A stretch of DNA of 64,000 nt from Hansfordia pulvinata. Its lineage: Eukaryota > Ascomycota > Sordariomycetes > Xylariales. Shown piece after piece: positions 1 to 12,854 of the stretch (its first letter is position 1; each line of letters begins with the position of its first letter). The translations under genes and the position numbers were made by a program. The stretch spans positions 372,001-436,000 of the forward strand of contig BJKQ01000019.1 in assembly GCA_006538405.1 (NCBI GenBank), written 5' to 3'. Under the pieces are notes generated by a model. It saw only the letters and a list, made by a program, of their open reading frames with translations, was not told the DNA's origin and ran no database searches.

Positions 1-3000
1 CCTCCCTGCATCTCCACGTAACACACTGCGCACCCCTTGCCGGGTGACCACCCGCCTCCCACGCGGGCCGACAGATCTTTCTCTCCACGGAGCACTGGCA
101 ACTGTTCGGGCAGGTATGTAACTGAAGAGCGACTCTCGCCGGGGTCTGCAGTGCCGAGAAACGAATCCGGCTCCGTCTTGTTTCTGTCCGTCAGCCGACA
201 GGCCTTCTTTTTCTTCGGTTGGCCACCCCATCCTTCAGCTGACAAAGTGCGACACCTGCGTTGTCGAGAGCCATCCCACCGCGCTCGCACATCGACGAGG
301 CTTTGAAGCGAGGATTCAACTCGCCAATGTCGTCTCCAACTCGGCAATTCGTACATTCGGAGCATGGGTGAAAACGACGGGACGTTTCGTCTAGAAAGCT
401 GCGCGCAGGGGCTATGTTCGTATCCCCACTGAACAGAGTCGGTGGGGCGGCCCGTGCTGGGTATTCGAACATTGACACGGCACGCAAAAAGTCGTGCGGG
501 ATTCACTGCTCGCTTCTTGCTTCCACCCGGCCCTGGCAACAGGACTCTATTGCCACTCTGCGGAATCGACCCATCGGATCTTTTAGGTCGAATATATCTG
601 GAGAGGTAGTGTCTGCTTATCACACACTGGCGTCCTTCCTCCGAGCCGTCGGTCGGTCTGCAAGTCCCGCGGGTGCCTGGACGCCTCGAGTTGCCGTGTG
701 GCGGGCAGCAGACGGGTGACGGCCTAGCGCCAGGGGCCCTTGGGTGGTCCTGAAAGCCGCGAGCCAGGTGCCGACACCCCTGTTGTGGTGCCAGGGTCGG
801 GTCCTATCTTACCTGGGCACGGACTGCGTGGTGGTCCAGACTGCCGCGCGATCTTTCTCACGAATACTCGTACGGACCCGGCTCATCCAAGGTCTGGCCA
901 TCTGCAAGCACGGGAACTCGTACCAGCTCTCGACACGCAGCCGCCAGGTCGTTGGCGACAAAAGAGCCTCGTCCGAGGCCTGTCCGAGCTCTGTTCGTGG
1001 CTTGGTCTGGTCCGGGCTGGCCCGGTGCGGTGGGGACCAGGCAGTCTGTCCGGTTGCCAAAGCCGCTCTCGTGAAACAGTCGACCACCGCCAAAGCGCCG
1101 CACCCGAGCATTGCGGGCAGATTGCCAGGCTCAAGCGACGGGACAATGCCATGCGAGGGGTGGGCGGGCCTGGTTGGGACCCCGGCTTGCTTACGGCTGG
1201 CGGCGCGTCACCTCAGGGGCACGACCAGTTTGGGCAGCTCGTCCGTCTGTGGCTTGCATGTCGGTTTGCCCGATCAATACGAGCGGTTTCCCATTCCCCC
1301 CATTGACTGGAACTCTTTTCGCAAACAAATCGACGCCCTCTCGCTTTCCAGAAGAAATGTCCGGGGCTCCCGGGGGAAATGCAGCCCGCCAAATTGTGTG
1401 GCGACGGCGACGCTCTGTCCTCGAAGCGACCTCTCCTCGCGCACTTTGGTTTGTGAATACTCGCGCCGGCCGTCTTTTACAGCACGTCCCCGTACAGAAC
1501 TGTTACCCGGCCAAGCGTAGAATGCCCGACGTCGACAACCACGCCGCCACATCCCTACGCGCCAAACTGGGGCTCAAGGGCTCAAACTGGTGGGTGGCCC
1601 GTGTTGGCTTCGGCAGGTGTACTGATCCCCGACGGATGGCGTCCTCGTTGTCTTGCGTCCGCGTCCATGTCGATCATATCATGGAAGCATCTCTAAGGAA
1701 CAGGACTCGGCCGCCGACCTCTCAGCACCATCCACGTCAACCTGTAGGTCCTGCGCAACTGGCCAACACATGCGATGCTCGTAAGCCGCCTGCTTCTTTC
1801 CGTGCAACGCAAAGCAACCAGCCGGCCACTGGGAAGAGCAAGCCGTGCTTCACGGTACACCGCAGCCTGTGCGGTCGCTTGTCGCCACTGGCCCCGTTTC
1901 CGTCGTAGCGACGCTCCGAGGTGTTGATCAATTGACGACAAGAGCAAGGCGACCTCTCGCCACCCGCCGCGTCCCACCCCGCGAGCCCCGTATACCCGTC
2001 TGTTTCGAATAACCTTACGACCCCGTGGCGTGCCGGGGCAGCGTATGGGCGCCAGCTCGAGCCAGCGTCGTCAACTTCGCGCCACGGTGGCGAAAGCTTG
2101 TCTGTGTAGGCGGCCGAGATGCCCGGCTCACGTTCCGATACCGAGACCGCGTCAACACGGGCTTGCGTGCGCGATCTACGACGACCGTGGCGCGAGGCGA
2201 TGCTGGGAATTTCTGGGTTGGTGTCTTGACCGCCCTATCGCGACGCGGCGCGCTGCGTGGGATACGTGCCTGACTGGATGTGCTTTGGCCGTCGATCACT
2301 CAGGGGAAATGGCTCGGTCATCATGGTCGTTTCCGACACAGGCAGAGCTGCAGCAGGCGATCTCGCAGACGTCTCTCCCGACCGCGTGGGTCGTGTCATG
2401 TCTGTCTCGGGCCCGATACATGCACACGCGCAATCGGCGTCCCGCTGAGACCGCCGGGCCGCGGTTGCGGGTGAGATCGAGAAGACCGCACGCCTCTTCG
2501 GAGGCCCCGCCATCGTCGGCATGCACAGGGCTGTTCGGCTCAGACATTCGCTCCCTCGTGGGTGGGCTGCTCGGAGCCTCTGCATGGGCGATGAGACATG
2601 TCGCGGGGGCGATCGGGCTTGTCGTCCTGCCTCGCCAGGGGGTTGGTTCCTCGACACAGTGATCGCTGCCTCTGGAGCGTCGGGGATCGTGGCATTGGCG
2701 AAGGCTCGGATGGTCTCGCCAAGTAAGGGACTTGGTCATCAGGAGAAGAGTTGTGGGATCGATGCATCCTCGCCGACTCAAATCCTCCCGGCTATGCCTG
2801 CTACAAATTGAGTCACATGGCGCGGTCGGAAGATATTTCTAGACTCTGCTCGTTATTGCTGAGGCGCGAGTGGTGAGGTCGACATATACGGTGTGGTAGT
2901 AGTCTGGCGCTCTCGGAAATGTCTCTGCGATTAACGTGGCAAGGAGGTTCAAATATGACCTCAGTCGTTCCCGGGCCACCACTTGACTTGAATGTTCAGA

Positions 3001-4264
3001 AGGTAGACGTCGTGGAAGGCTTGGAACTGAGTAGGTAGGATTTGGTGGATACCTGACCGTTTCAAATGCCGCGGATTGGCTCTGTGCTCTGTTCCTGAGT
3101 CCATTACTCTCTTTCGCGTGCAGCGGGTCGGTGGTCTTTAAGGACTGGAGTTGGTGTTTGCGTCGCTTGAAGCTTGTTTCCTCTGCAGACAAGACTCCCC
3201 GGCACAATCGGCTTGCTCCCATGGGCAAGAAGCGGAACCGCACGCGGCACTGAGTGGTTACGCTATTCCAGTCTGCCAAGGCGAGCGTGATCGACTTGTC
3301 ATCGCGGTGGAGTTTCTGGACTGAAAGACGTAGAATGGATCTTGAAGTGGCGTGGCTTCTGCGAGTGAGGCACTCGGTCTAAGATCTGTCGGGTGATGGA
3401 GGTCGTAGGCTCGTGATTCGATTCGCTGATCCATGTATGGCAGCCTGTCATGGGGCCATACCAGCAGGAAAGCTGATATGGCAAGTCTGTGTCGGATTGT
3501 CTGATGGTTTTGAAGGAGCTCTTATAAGGGACTCAAGCTTTGGACTCGGCAGGCCGCGAAGCAACATCGAAGGACCCTCCCGGGCCAGAGGTGATTTCGG
3601 CTCTAATGACTGGATTGACAACAGCTTGCAAGTATATTCTTTAGCACACAACGAAAAGGATCGCTTCTTTCGTAGGGTCTCGTCCAATTTTAATAGCGCC
3701 CTCGGGAACTTGCGCCCTGAGAAAGTAAGAAAAGATGAAAAGGCGAAAATATCCAGCGAAAACATATTTCTGGATTATATATCGACAATCGTCTAGTTTC
3801 CAAGGCACAGCGAGGCGGGCGTTGCGGTGCTGCAAAGCTTACTACCTCTGACAGTCATCAGACTGCCAGTTCACGATCATAGCCCCTTTACTACCATGCC
3901 CTAAACCTGGTCAAGTTCATCATCCAAAACACGCGGCCACATTTCAAAACCGGATACACCAGCAGTGCAACATGGAAATCAAGGAACAGTTTCATTGCCT
4001 GCTAAAGTGTCAATTAAATACAGCCTGCAACCGTAAATACTGACCGCAACCCTCTGATCACAGGCACCGGGTCGCAATGCCACCGGCGCACGGTCGAGGG
4101 CCACATGAACACCGTCCAAGACTAAACGATAACAAACGATAACAATCTTCGAAGCCAACAGCACCGTCATAATGACAACCCGACCGTTTAATACACAATT
4201 ATCCCCTTCCCTACTCTCGAGCCCCTTCCCCTCTCGTCAACGACCGCAGCACAGAAGGATGAGT
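1..4264. other. Stretch with no recognisable gene
   Basis: Open frames here overlap on both strands, as expected in GC-rich random sequence, and none shows a family motif, signal peptide or a chain of exons joined by good splice sites. The part from about 3300 to 4200 is richer in A and T than the rest. One copy of the octamer TACTCGTA lies at 865. I see no terminal repeats or transposase motifs. Confidence 0.5.
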
Positions 4265-5371
4265 CTACTCGTAGAACACGAGGCACCGGACCTCGATGCT
4301 CTGCCTCGGCGGCGCGTCGGCGGGGGTCTGGGGGTCCTCGAAGGCCGTGTGCGGCGCGCGGGGCGCAATCTTCTTCTTCTTCTTCTCCTTCTCCTTCTCA
4401 CCCTCTCCTCCCGCCCCCGCTAGCGGCTCGCCCTCGCCCGCCGAGTCGTAGCACTTGAGCAACAGGGCCTCGTCGGGGTGCATGTCGCGGGCGTAGTAGA
4501 ACCGGTGGCGCTCGGCGGGCGCGACCCCGAACGTCTCCCCCTTGACCTCGTAGGCGGAGGTGTCGAGCGGGTCGGCCGAGGCGTCGGCCAGCGTCTCCTT
4601 TCCCCTGTCGTCGTCCTCGTCGTCATTGACGCCATCGACGGCGGAGTCCGCCCGCTGCTGCTGCTTCGCCCTCTTGGGGTACAGGAGGTCGACGGGGACA
4701 AAGTCGTCGGGCCGGGTGGACCGCCAGTCGATGACGGCCAGCGGGTGGTCCGAGGCCGGGTTCTCGATGGGGCGCCAGACGTTGATGATCTGGAAGCGGC
4801 CCCGGATCAGGCGCTCGGCCTCGGCCGGGTCGGGCACGTGGCGGCGGACCCGGGCGCGCGCGGCCTCGGGCGTCTGGTCCACGTGGACCTGCTGCACGGG
4901 GCTGCGCGGGCTGCCCGGCAGGCGACGGCGGATGGTGTGGTCGAAGATGACGACCCGGCTGACCTTGCTGGGGACGGTGCCGTTGCTGCTGCTGCTGCTG
5001 TTGGCGTCGCCGGGAGGGGAGGGGGAGGGGGAGGAGGATAGGTGCTTGCGCAGCAGGGCCTCGACCTCGTCGTAGTAAGGGCCGCGAACGGCGGCGTCGT
5101 CGACAAACTCGCGCTCCGAGGCGGGCTCGCGGATCAGGGCGAAGCCGGCCGTGTCGGTGGTGAAGACGTGGCTGTCGTCGTCGTCGTCGTCGTCGTCGTC
5201 GGCAGAGGAGGAGGCGGCCTGCTTCTGAGCCTCGCGCAGGTCGGCGACGCGCCGCTGGTGCGGAGCCAGAGCGAACGAGGACCCGCCGCCGTCGACCTTG
5301 CCCCAGGGCTTGACGGTGCCTGCGGCCTGCGACGAGAGGTCGATGTGGTTGAAGGTGGTGGTCGTCGTCAT
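4265..5371 (-). CDS. AsaB/CmcJ-family hydroxylase/desaturase-like protein
   Basis: Single-exon gene of 368 codons. The start at 5371 was chosen because the sequence upstream in the same frame has no family character and MTTTTTFNHIDLSS is a typical beginning. Family landmarks in order: an Asp-rich tract near residue 65, INVWRPI followed by DHPLAVIDWRS in the middle, ETFGVAPAERHRFYYARDM, then LLLKCYDS, and a C-terminal HTAFEDP...PPRQSIEVRCLVFYE block. These match the fungal GA4-desaturase/AsaB/CmcJ group, whose members often oxidise or desaturate secondary metabolites. The protein carries extra low-complexity insertions (poly-Ser, poly-Asp, Lys/Glu-rich before the last block). No biosynthetic cluster genes adjoin it, so substrate is unknown. 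Probably cytosolic. Confidence 0.85.
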   Translation of the reverse strand: MTTTTTFNHIDLSSQAAGTVKPWGKVDGGGSSFALAPHQRRVADLREAQKQAASSSADDDDDDDDDSHVFTTDTAGFALIREPASEREFVDDAAVRGPYYDEVEALLRKHLSSSPSPSPPGDANSSSSSNGTVPSKVSRVVIFDHTIRRRLPGSPRSPVQQVHVDQTPEAARARVRRHVPDPAEAERLIRGRFQIINVWRPIENPASDHPLAVIDWRSTRPDDFVPVDLLYPKRAKQQQRADSAVDGVNDDEDDDRGKETLADASADPLDTSAYEVKGETFGVAPAERHRFYYARDMHPDEALLLKCYDSAGEGEPLAGAGGEGEKEKEKKKKKIAPRAPHTAFEDPQTPADAPPRQSIEVRCLVFYE

Positions 5372-5834
5372 CGCGGCGGTGTTTTGATAATTTGGGCCGA
5401 GGCTGCAAGTCGGGCGTCGAGATTCAGAAGTGTTGAGGAGGAGAATGTGATGCGGGCTGTCTCTGCCGACCAAGATGCTAGTAGGCGCAGGCAGGGACGA
5501 AGCTGTGTACTCGTATGAGACTGGAGTCGCAGGTAGGCAGCCAGGAGGGGAGGGAGTGGAAGCGGGAAGACATCCGGTATTTATCTACATATCTGTGCCT
5601 TGAGCGCGCACCGCCGCTGCATCCGTGATCCAGCACGCAATCCATGGCTGAGGTTTCCCGCCCGGTGCGGTGCCCTCCCTCCTATCCCACCGGACCGGAT
5701 GGGATGTGGCCTCACATGTTCGCCCGCCCGGCACCAGCGAATGGCTTCTGCACCAGCGAATGGCGTCATGGCCCGTAACGTGGGGTAGCGCCCGTCAACG
5801 CTGTACTCGTACTCGGTACTCCGTAGGGCTGCAG

Positions 5835-5858
5835 TGCTGCTGCTGCTGCTGCTGCTGG
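5835..5858 (+). repeat. CTG trinucleotide microsatellite
   Basis: About eight CTG units in a row in intergenic DNA. Simple-sequence repeat with no coding context. Confidence 0.85.
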
Positions 5859-6390
5859 TGTCGCCACCAGGGCCCAAGTCTGCCCGCTGCCCTGCCTGCC
5901 CGGCATCCCGCCTGCGAAAAGGCCATGAGCTATCCGGGACACGGCCAATCACCGTGGCCCCTCCGCCGTGGCGCCATCGCACTTCGAGTACTCGCATTAC
6001 AAAGCCGCCTCCACGACGGACTCACCCCAGTCCGACCCTTGTCGCTCGCTGACTTTCCCTCTTATTAGCCTCACCTGGCGGGGCCTGCCCGTATTACTAA
6101 CCTGCCCGCCCCATGGCCAAATCTGGACACTGCTCTGCCCGGCCCGTCGCATCTCGGCCACATAGACCAGCCGCTGAAGGCTGGGCTCCCAGGTACACAG
6201 ATGACAATACCAAACAACGCTTCTTTCTGATTATGCTCAAGAATCACTACATCGCTAGTGTACATGTCAAACAACCCTGCCCGTGCTTGCTCGGCTCGGG
6301 CTCGCTTAGGTAAACTGTCCGACCCCGCCAGCGCTGGTCCCCCAATCTAAAGCCGGGGCCTCCGTAGCAACCTCCGAGGCCGTCGACCGC

Positions 6391-6470
6391 TTCGTTGCAA
6401 CCACGATGGCTTCGTTGCAACCACGATGGCTTCGTTGCAACCACGATGGCTTCGTTGCAAACTCAACGGC
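6391..6470. repeat. 20-bp tandem repeat, four units
   Basis: The unit TTCGTTGCAACCACGATGGC is repeated exactly at 6391, 6411 and 6431; a fourth unit at 6451 keeps the first ten bases and the last four, with changes between. It lies about 70 bp downstream of the Vid28 stop codon, so it may fall in the 3' untranslated region of that gene. Units abut without spacers, which rules out a CRISPR array. Confidence 0.9.
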
Positions 6471-6535
6471 TTCGGGCCATGATTCAACCTCCTAATTAGA
6501 GGCCAAGGTCTTCCACTGTGCACGCGCGCTTGGTG

Positions 6536-9500
6536 CTAATTGCCCTGCTTCATCTGCCAGAGGGCGCTTTTCGCTCGCTCCCGGACGTCGAGCGTCTCGT
6601 CGTGTTGCCCCAGCTTCTCCAGCTTGCTGAGGAACCCCAGTCGCCGCAGCTCAATCGACCGCTGCATGCACGCCGGCGCGTCCCCCACGTCGTCCTGCCA
6701 GGTCAGGTTGTTGATGAGATGACACAGCGCCACTCGCACCCCTCGTCCCGGCTCGACAGCAGTTTCGCCAGCGTCTTGAGCATCTCCGTCTGCGACACCA
6801 AGAGCTGCCGGTGCCGCGGCACACTCGCCCCAATGTGCACCAGAATGTAGACCGCCGCCTCCACAATCCTCGGCGACGGCAGCACCCGCGTCGCCTCGCT
6901 GGCCACCGCCGACGTCGCCGCCCCCGCGCCTCGTCGGCTGGACGGGTACACGAGCTTGGCGCGGATCTTCGAGCTCAGCAGCTCAAACAAGCTCTCTTGC
7001 CCAATGACCCTGATCAGATGATCAATCATCTGCACCGTCCCGTCCATGCTGTTGGGCCCATTCGTCACAGCCCCTATCATGTTTCGAATGAGGCCGAGCC
7101 CCTGTTCCTGGATCTTCAGGTCGTCTTGGTACGCTTTCCGCGCCACGTTGAGCTCCTCGTCTCGTAGCCCCGCCAGCTCCGACTCGGCAGCCCGCAAGAT
7201 CTCTGCCTCGGGCTGCTGGACGTCGGGCGGGTTTCTGTAAAAGGACGAGGATAGCCAATTCCGGCCGTGGTCAGCCGCCAGCCCCATGTCCATGTCCTCG
7301 TCCATCGCCTCGAGGCTGGTGACCGGCACAACTTCCTCCCCGTTGTCGTCGTCTTCTATGAGCGACACGAGCCAGTCCGCCCCGAGCTCCTCCAGACACG
7401 CCTTCTTGTACTCGACCGTCTCATTGTTAACGAGGTGCTTCAACGCCCACAGCGCGTTCAGCCGCAGCGTCGTGTTGGACGACCGAGCAAGCTTGCACAT
7501 CGTTTTGAGGATGCCTTGGCCGTTCAACTCCTGCCGGCACACCATTAGCGCTGTCATCTTCCGCGGACATGCCTGTACTTACCTCGCGCAACGGGCTGAC
7601 GTCATGCGCGAAATTGGTGATCACTGGGGAGACCGCCAGCTGAATGTCCACGTGGTCGCACGAGAGCAGAGCGCAGATGGGTCCGCACAACGAGTAGTCC
7701 GTCATTGTCGTCCTCAAGATGCTGGGCGACCGAGACAGCATACGCAGCGCGTCGCAGGCTGCCATGATGACCGGAGCCGAGTTGTTCCCGTACTTGGACC
7801 TGGAGCCGCCTGCTTCCCGGCTGGCCGCAATCGCTCCGGCACGTTGCAGCTTATCTGCCAGGTCCGATATTCTGGGCGGGGACCGCAGCAGAGACGCGAC
7901 AATGTAGGGCATGGCGTTGAGGTCGACAAGCCTCTTGCGGTATTCCTCCTTCTTGGACGTCAAAGCCGCCATGGCCACCAGCGTACTCCTCCTCAGCCGG
8001 TTGCGATGCAGCAGGACGTGGTTCTGGCCCTCGTCGCCCAGTGTGCATTCGTCGGCGGGTATGTCGAGTCTTGGCTTGTTGTCCCTTAGCTCCGGCGACC
8101 AGAGCCGCGACTCGCCGTCCGGCATGGGTGACTCGTATGTGCTTTTGAGGAGTTTGCACAGCAGCTGCGGGGCGCGTGCCTGCGAACAGGCTCTCTGAAG
8201 CGATTCGTTGTCGGTGATGAGCTTGGCCAGCACCGCCGGGATTTCCTCCACCAGCCTCAGTCTCGCCTTGTCGCTGGCGGTCGGGTTCATGCAGTTTGGG
8301 TTGCAGCTCTTGAACTCGGCCTCCAACTCGGCAAGAAGGTTCGCCACGACAGACGGTCCCAAGAGGAACTCCCTCGACTCGTGCGTAAAACCTGTCCTGA
8401 AAAGCGACGCCAGCACAGACGCAGCCATCAGTCTGACACCACCAGTACGGGACCGAGCCAGGTGGATAAGGAAGGCGACCAAGGGACTCTCGGCTCTCTC
8501 AACTTGTCTCTCCTTAAGCGAGATATCTTCGGGGTTCCAGTCGGAAGTCCCAGGCGTCCGTCTCGACGACGCTGCGCGACTGTGAAGACTCGGCCCATCT
8601 GACAGACTGCTTGAGCTGACGTTAGGGAACGTCATACTTCGCGGCGTAGGCGGCGCTTCCGGGAGCAGCAGGTTGAGTGGATGATCGCCAAGCCTCGTGG
8701 GTTTGCGCCCCGGCAGCTCGACAACCTCGCGTGCAGACTTGGCATATTGACTACCATCAAGTGAGGTGCTGGGGAATACGGCCAAGATGGATGGGGAGAA
8801 TACGAGCTTGCACGCTCGGTATGGCGAGCTGGTGACGATTGCAGCAATGGCGCCGAGAACAGGCTCCAAGCTTGTGGTCGATGTTGCAGGCGACGGGAGG
8901 ACTTTGCCGAGCCCCCCAGACCGAGCAAGCACGTCGCCGTTTGGCAGAGCAAAGCCAAGAGCCAGAGAAAGGCTGGCGAGTCGCGCAGCCAGTGCGTCCA
9001 GGACGCCGCTGGCGACAAGCGGAGTCCTGTCGCAATCCTCGTGGCAGAGTTCTTGAATCAAAGATGCAACTATGGAAACTCGGCTTTCCTCTTCAGGGGA
9101 GACCGCGGACGATAGGATATTCTGGAAGCAAGAGAGTACCTCAGTCGTGAAGAGGGCGCCGGCGAGGGAGCTGGTGGTGATGGGCGACGAGGCCGAGGCC
9201 GAGGCAGCGGCGTTGGCCAGATCTCGTAGAATCTGCAGCGAGGTGAGCACCGCTGATGGCTGGTGGCTTTGGAGGCAAGCCGGGCCCAGGACGGCTGGGA
9301 GAATGCCAACGGCGTGCAAGGGCGAAAGGAAGGCAGGTCCAGCTGCGAAGAGACGACAACGGAACAGTTAGCTAGGGTTGCAGAGATGCCCGGACAACAG
9401 AGACGAGGGGAATCTGGGGGGTAGGCGGCGGCCCTTGGGTGGCTTGGGGCGACTGACTGGAAGCGAACCTGGCGAGCAAACGGAGGGCTTGAAGCCTAAC

Positions 9501-9719
9501 TGTGTTGTCGAGGGAGCTTTGGGGAAGGGGGCTTCCTGAGGCGGGCTGGGGCGCGGTGACAATGTCGACGAGGGGAGCCAGGACGCCAAGCTGCACCCAC
9601 TTGTCCTTGCACTGACGGGTTCCAACGACTTCGTTCCTAATGAGAGCGAGGGCGGCTAGGCGGTCCGAAGGGGAAGCGCCTAAACGCGCCAGGACGCTTA
9701 TCGGGTCGGCGGCTGCCAT
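6536..9719 (-). CDS. vid28: GID E3 ligase armadillo subunit Vid28/Gid5 (ARMC8), one frame break
   Basis: Armadillo-repeat scaffold of the GID/CTLH ubiquitin ligase, which in yeast directs degradation of gluconeogenic enzymes. Exons: 9719-9458, 9342-7583, 7530-6536. Intron 1 (115 nt) uses GTCAGT with a GCTAAC branch; intron 2 (52 nt) uses GTAAGT. Start is MAAADPISVLARLGAS. Evidence for the call: helical repeats throughout, LRLNALWALKHLVNN near residue 690, and the C-terminal block VRVALCHLINNLTWQDD...RERAKSALWQMKQ, typical of fungal Vid28. The last block is in another frame: one base is missing at the CCCC run 6739-6742 (plus strand). With that base the exons total 1006 codons, fitting the family. 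The break is probably a sequencing undercall rather than a pseudogene, because the sequence after it is intact. Confidence 0.9.
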
Positions 9720-11250
9720 GGTTCGAGAGACCGATCGCCCGGAGGCTGCGAGGGCGCGGGAGCCAGACAGTAGTAGCCAAGGGGAGGGGATGATGGATCA
9801 AGATAATGGCGACCGAGGCCGTATGTGATATGGGCGAATAGGCGATGCTGATTTGAGGCTCGGATCGCGCCGGGGAGGCTGATGGCAGATGGGATAAAGA
9901 CCCGAGGTCGGATGCAGGCGTGGGCTCGAAGTGTGACGAGACGAAGGCGATGAGACGGGGCCGCGGATCGGGAGGAGGAAGTTGCTGGCGGCAGCGGGCG
10001 ATCGCGTTCTTGCTGTTGGAACGCGCCGGTCGGTGTGGGCACCTGCAGAGTCGATGCCGTTCCGTTGCGCGACAGTGCCTTGGGGGCGCGTGGGCGAAAA
10101 AAAAGGTGACGTTGGCGTGACCCCGGCTTCTGGCCTAAGAATACGCCTGGTGATGACGCCGGGCGGACAGCCTTGATTGCGCAATGCCGGCGGAAGACAG
10201 CCCACCTGGCTGGCGTATCTGGGGCATCTGGAAGATGGCCTGCGGGTCCTCTAGGTTCGGGGGGCTCGTCCGTAGGGTGCCGGGGTTTGCGGCTTTCGTT
10301 TTGGGACTGTACGCGTATTTAACGGAGTGGAGACTGCCAGAATTGGAAGCCCCGGCACATGGAAACCTAAACCGTTCAAGACTGTACATTCGCCCGGACG
10401 GTATCCACGATGGTGAGCGGCTCAGCCATCAGTCCAGACTCCAACACAGAGCGAGGGCTGCTGTTCAACTGCGCTTTGTAATAGGTGACCTTGCGGCTCA
10501 CGAAGTCTTATCTTCAGATGCCCCGTGGTGGTTTGCGAGTATAGAGAATACACCGATTCAACTCCGTCTGTTCCAGGGCTCGAAAGACGGTAGCACGTTA
10601 GACGGCGGCCCAGCCGTGCGCACCGCGTGGCTGCCGGATGCAATCCGACCACCGGTCCCCGGCTGCCGGACCCGCCTCCGCAGCCTCGGGCCCCAGCCGG
10701 GAGGATAGAGTGCTACAGGGTAGTGTACATCATCGACGGCGTTGCTCACAGTCACATTTGAATGCTCCCGTGTAAGTAGTCGCTCTGCTTCCCGAGATCC
10801 AACAAGAGAAACGGTCGTCAATCTCACCGGGTTTCCGAAGTGAAAAAAACAGTTGCGCATAGATTTGGTAGTCTGACCTGTGAACCTTACCACACGTACA
10901 TCAGAATAGTCGCTTGCTCGAGTCAAGGAGGGCAACGGGGATTCCCCGTGTATTATGCATCTAGAGACCTGCTTCGAAGCGCGCCGTGATAGCGGCCATA
11001 TCGTTCAGTCTGGGCATTCTGCTGTGTCTGCCGCCGAATGGGCTGTGTGGGATGGCGGCCGCAGGTTTCGAGGTGTGAGCCACTCCTGTCCGGAGACCCA
11101 AAAGACTAATAAGACGAGGCATCCTGCGATTTTCTATCGTTCGAGTGGCCCCAAGAAATAGCTTCACTCGGCTTGTGCGGCTTGAATAAGAAGCCCTGCC
11201 TCTGCCAGTGCAGCTCCCGGCACGTGAGAGAGAGAGAGAGCACGAGGGCA

Positions 11251-11330
11251 GCGACAGCACAGACGGCGACAGCACAGACGGCGACAGCACAGACGGCGAC
11301 AGCACAGACGGCGACAGCACAGACGGCGAC
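11251..11330 (+). repeat. 15-bp minisatellite, five units
   Basis: GCGACAGCACAGACG is repeated exactly at 11251, 11266, 11281, 11296 and 11311, followed by a decayed copy. A short GA run at 11227-11240 precedes it. Intergenic. Confidence 0.9.
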
Positions 11331-12647
11331 GGCGCTGGACCCTCGGGGCGGCAAACTGCGCTAGACTGGTCCCGGTCTCGGTGAAGACTCTCTTCCCCTT
11401 GGGCCCTGGGCCCACGTGTGAGGCCCGACCAGGCCATGTGCTCGCGATGCTGGCCCATGACCCGTACCCGTGGTCAGCGAACCAAGCCGGCGCACGGGGG
11501 CAGGCACGGCGCCTTTTGTCGCCGGTGTCGTCTTGCTCCTTGGCGATGAAACCTTGTGCCCCCCTGAGGGAGTGGGCATCGCCAGCCTTGAGGCCGAGAC
11601 GCTTGGCCCCGGCAAAGCCGGCACAACCGGGTTTCCCATAGCGCGGGCGACGCAGGCCTGGCACACCCGGCGAGTGGACGGAACCAACGCACGTTTGCTT
11701 GTTGCTGCGGCAAGTCAGAGGCATCGGCTGGAGCATGTGGCGCATTAGTGACGAGCCGGGACTGGCCCTGCACGGCTTTTTTACCGGGTCTGATCAGATA
11801 TCCAGCTGCTTCTCCACCCCGCCTCGCCATGCCTTTGCATCCCTGGCGGCCCAACTGGACGGCAAGAGGCGACTCGGCCGCTCGAAAATGACTGGTCGGT
11901 TTGGAATGCGCTGAGCTGGCCCCGGTATTGCCCCAGGCGATGCACCTCGCGGAAGAAAATCATCAGTGGAAAATCGACTGAAGGGGAGAACCGTCTGCCG
12001 GTTTCTCATGTGTCGTCTTTTACGTCAGCGCTGTCGCTCGTGATGTGCGAGATCTTCGGTAACTTGACGGTGCGTTTTGCTGTAAGCACTCACACGCACA
12101 AGCGGGGGATGAGAGATGTGATTCTGTGCCAACCAACCAGCCACGACCCGTCTGCCACAGACACAGACCAGACGGTACGAGTATTCGTACGAGGTCTCCC
12201 GGGCATCGACCCCATGCCGCGAGACGCACGCCGCAAGAGATGTCGAGACAGGCACGGCGGAGCACGTCAAATATGTAGGCGCAGGGAAGGGCCCCGGAGA
12301 CGGCGCGCTTCCCTTCGCCCGCAGACTCTTCAGACCCTCTGGCCTGCAGACGCTGGGCTCTCTTTGGTGGCCAGCCAGGTCCCGCCGATCCGATGGCGGC
12401 CGGGGAAGCATCGGCGTGTTGAACCCTGGCGCTAGACTGCAGACTTTTGGCCTCTGGAGTGGGCTGGCCGCGTCGTGCTTGCATCCCATCCGCTACTACG
12501 GATACTCTTCTCTGGGCTCTGGGCATGAGTGATCGTAGTACAAGTATCCATCCTGTAGTGTGTTTGTGACGGCAGCGGGTTGAACCGGGCTGAATGGACG
12601 AGATCATGAGAGTCGAGAATGGTGATATGGAGGGGTGCTGGTCACAG

Positions 12648-12679
12648 TCAGTCAGTCGGTCAGTCAGTCAGTCAGTCGT
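12648..12679 (+). repeat. CAGT tetranucleotide repeat
   Basis: About eight CAGT units with one interruption. Simple repeat in intergenic DNA. Confidence 0.85.
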
Positions 12680-12854
12680 CCCGTAGGAGACTCGAGCTCG
12701 GTGGCAGCGGTTCACATCGATGAGGAGACGGGCGTGGCCAAGAGCATCACGAACTACTCGTACTGATGCTGGGCGACTTCTTATTATTAGCCCCCATATC
12801 TGCCCACCCGCGGCCCTCTCCCGGTTCATACTCTCCCATCTCCGAGCCCGTTTC

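Larger units (their letters stand above)
5372..6535. other. Intergenic, between two minus-strand genes
   Basis: Holds the upstream region of the AsaB/CmcJ-like gene and the downstream region of the Vid28 gene. It contains a CTG-type trinucleotide run near 5835-5858, two TACTCGTA octamers (5508 and 5804) and a 20-bp tandem repeat at 6391-6470. No gene seen. Confidence 0.6.

Noticed and set aside
740..1908. Several open frames of 190-265 codons
   Set aside because: Overlapping frames of similar length on both strands and no motifs, as expected from GC-rich non-coding DNA.
4478..5518. Open frames antisense to the AsaB/CmcJ-like gene
   Set aside because: Shadow frames of a highly GC-biased coding exon; the minus-strand frame carries the family motifs.
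6391..6470. Possible CRISPR array
   Set aside because: Repeats abut with no unique spacers, and the genome is fungal.
6700..6760. A short intron explaining the Vid28 frame change
   Set aside because: The conserved sequence continues directly across the break, leaving no room for an intron; a single missing base explains it fully.
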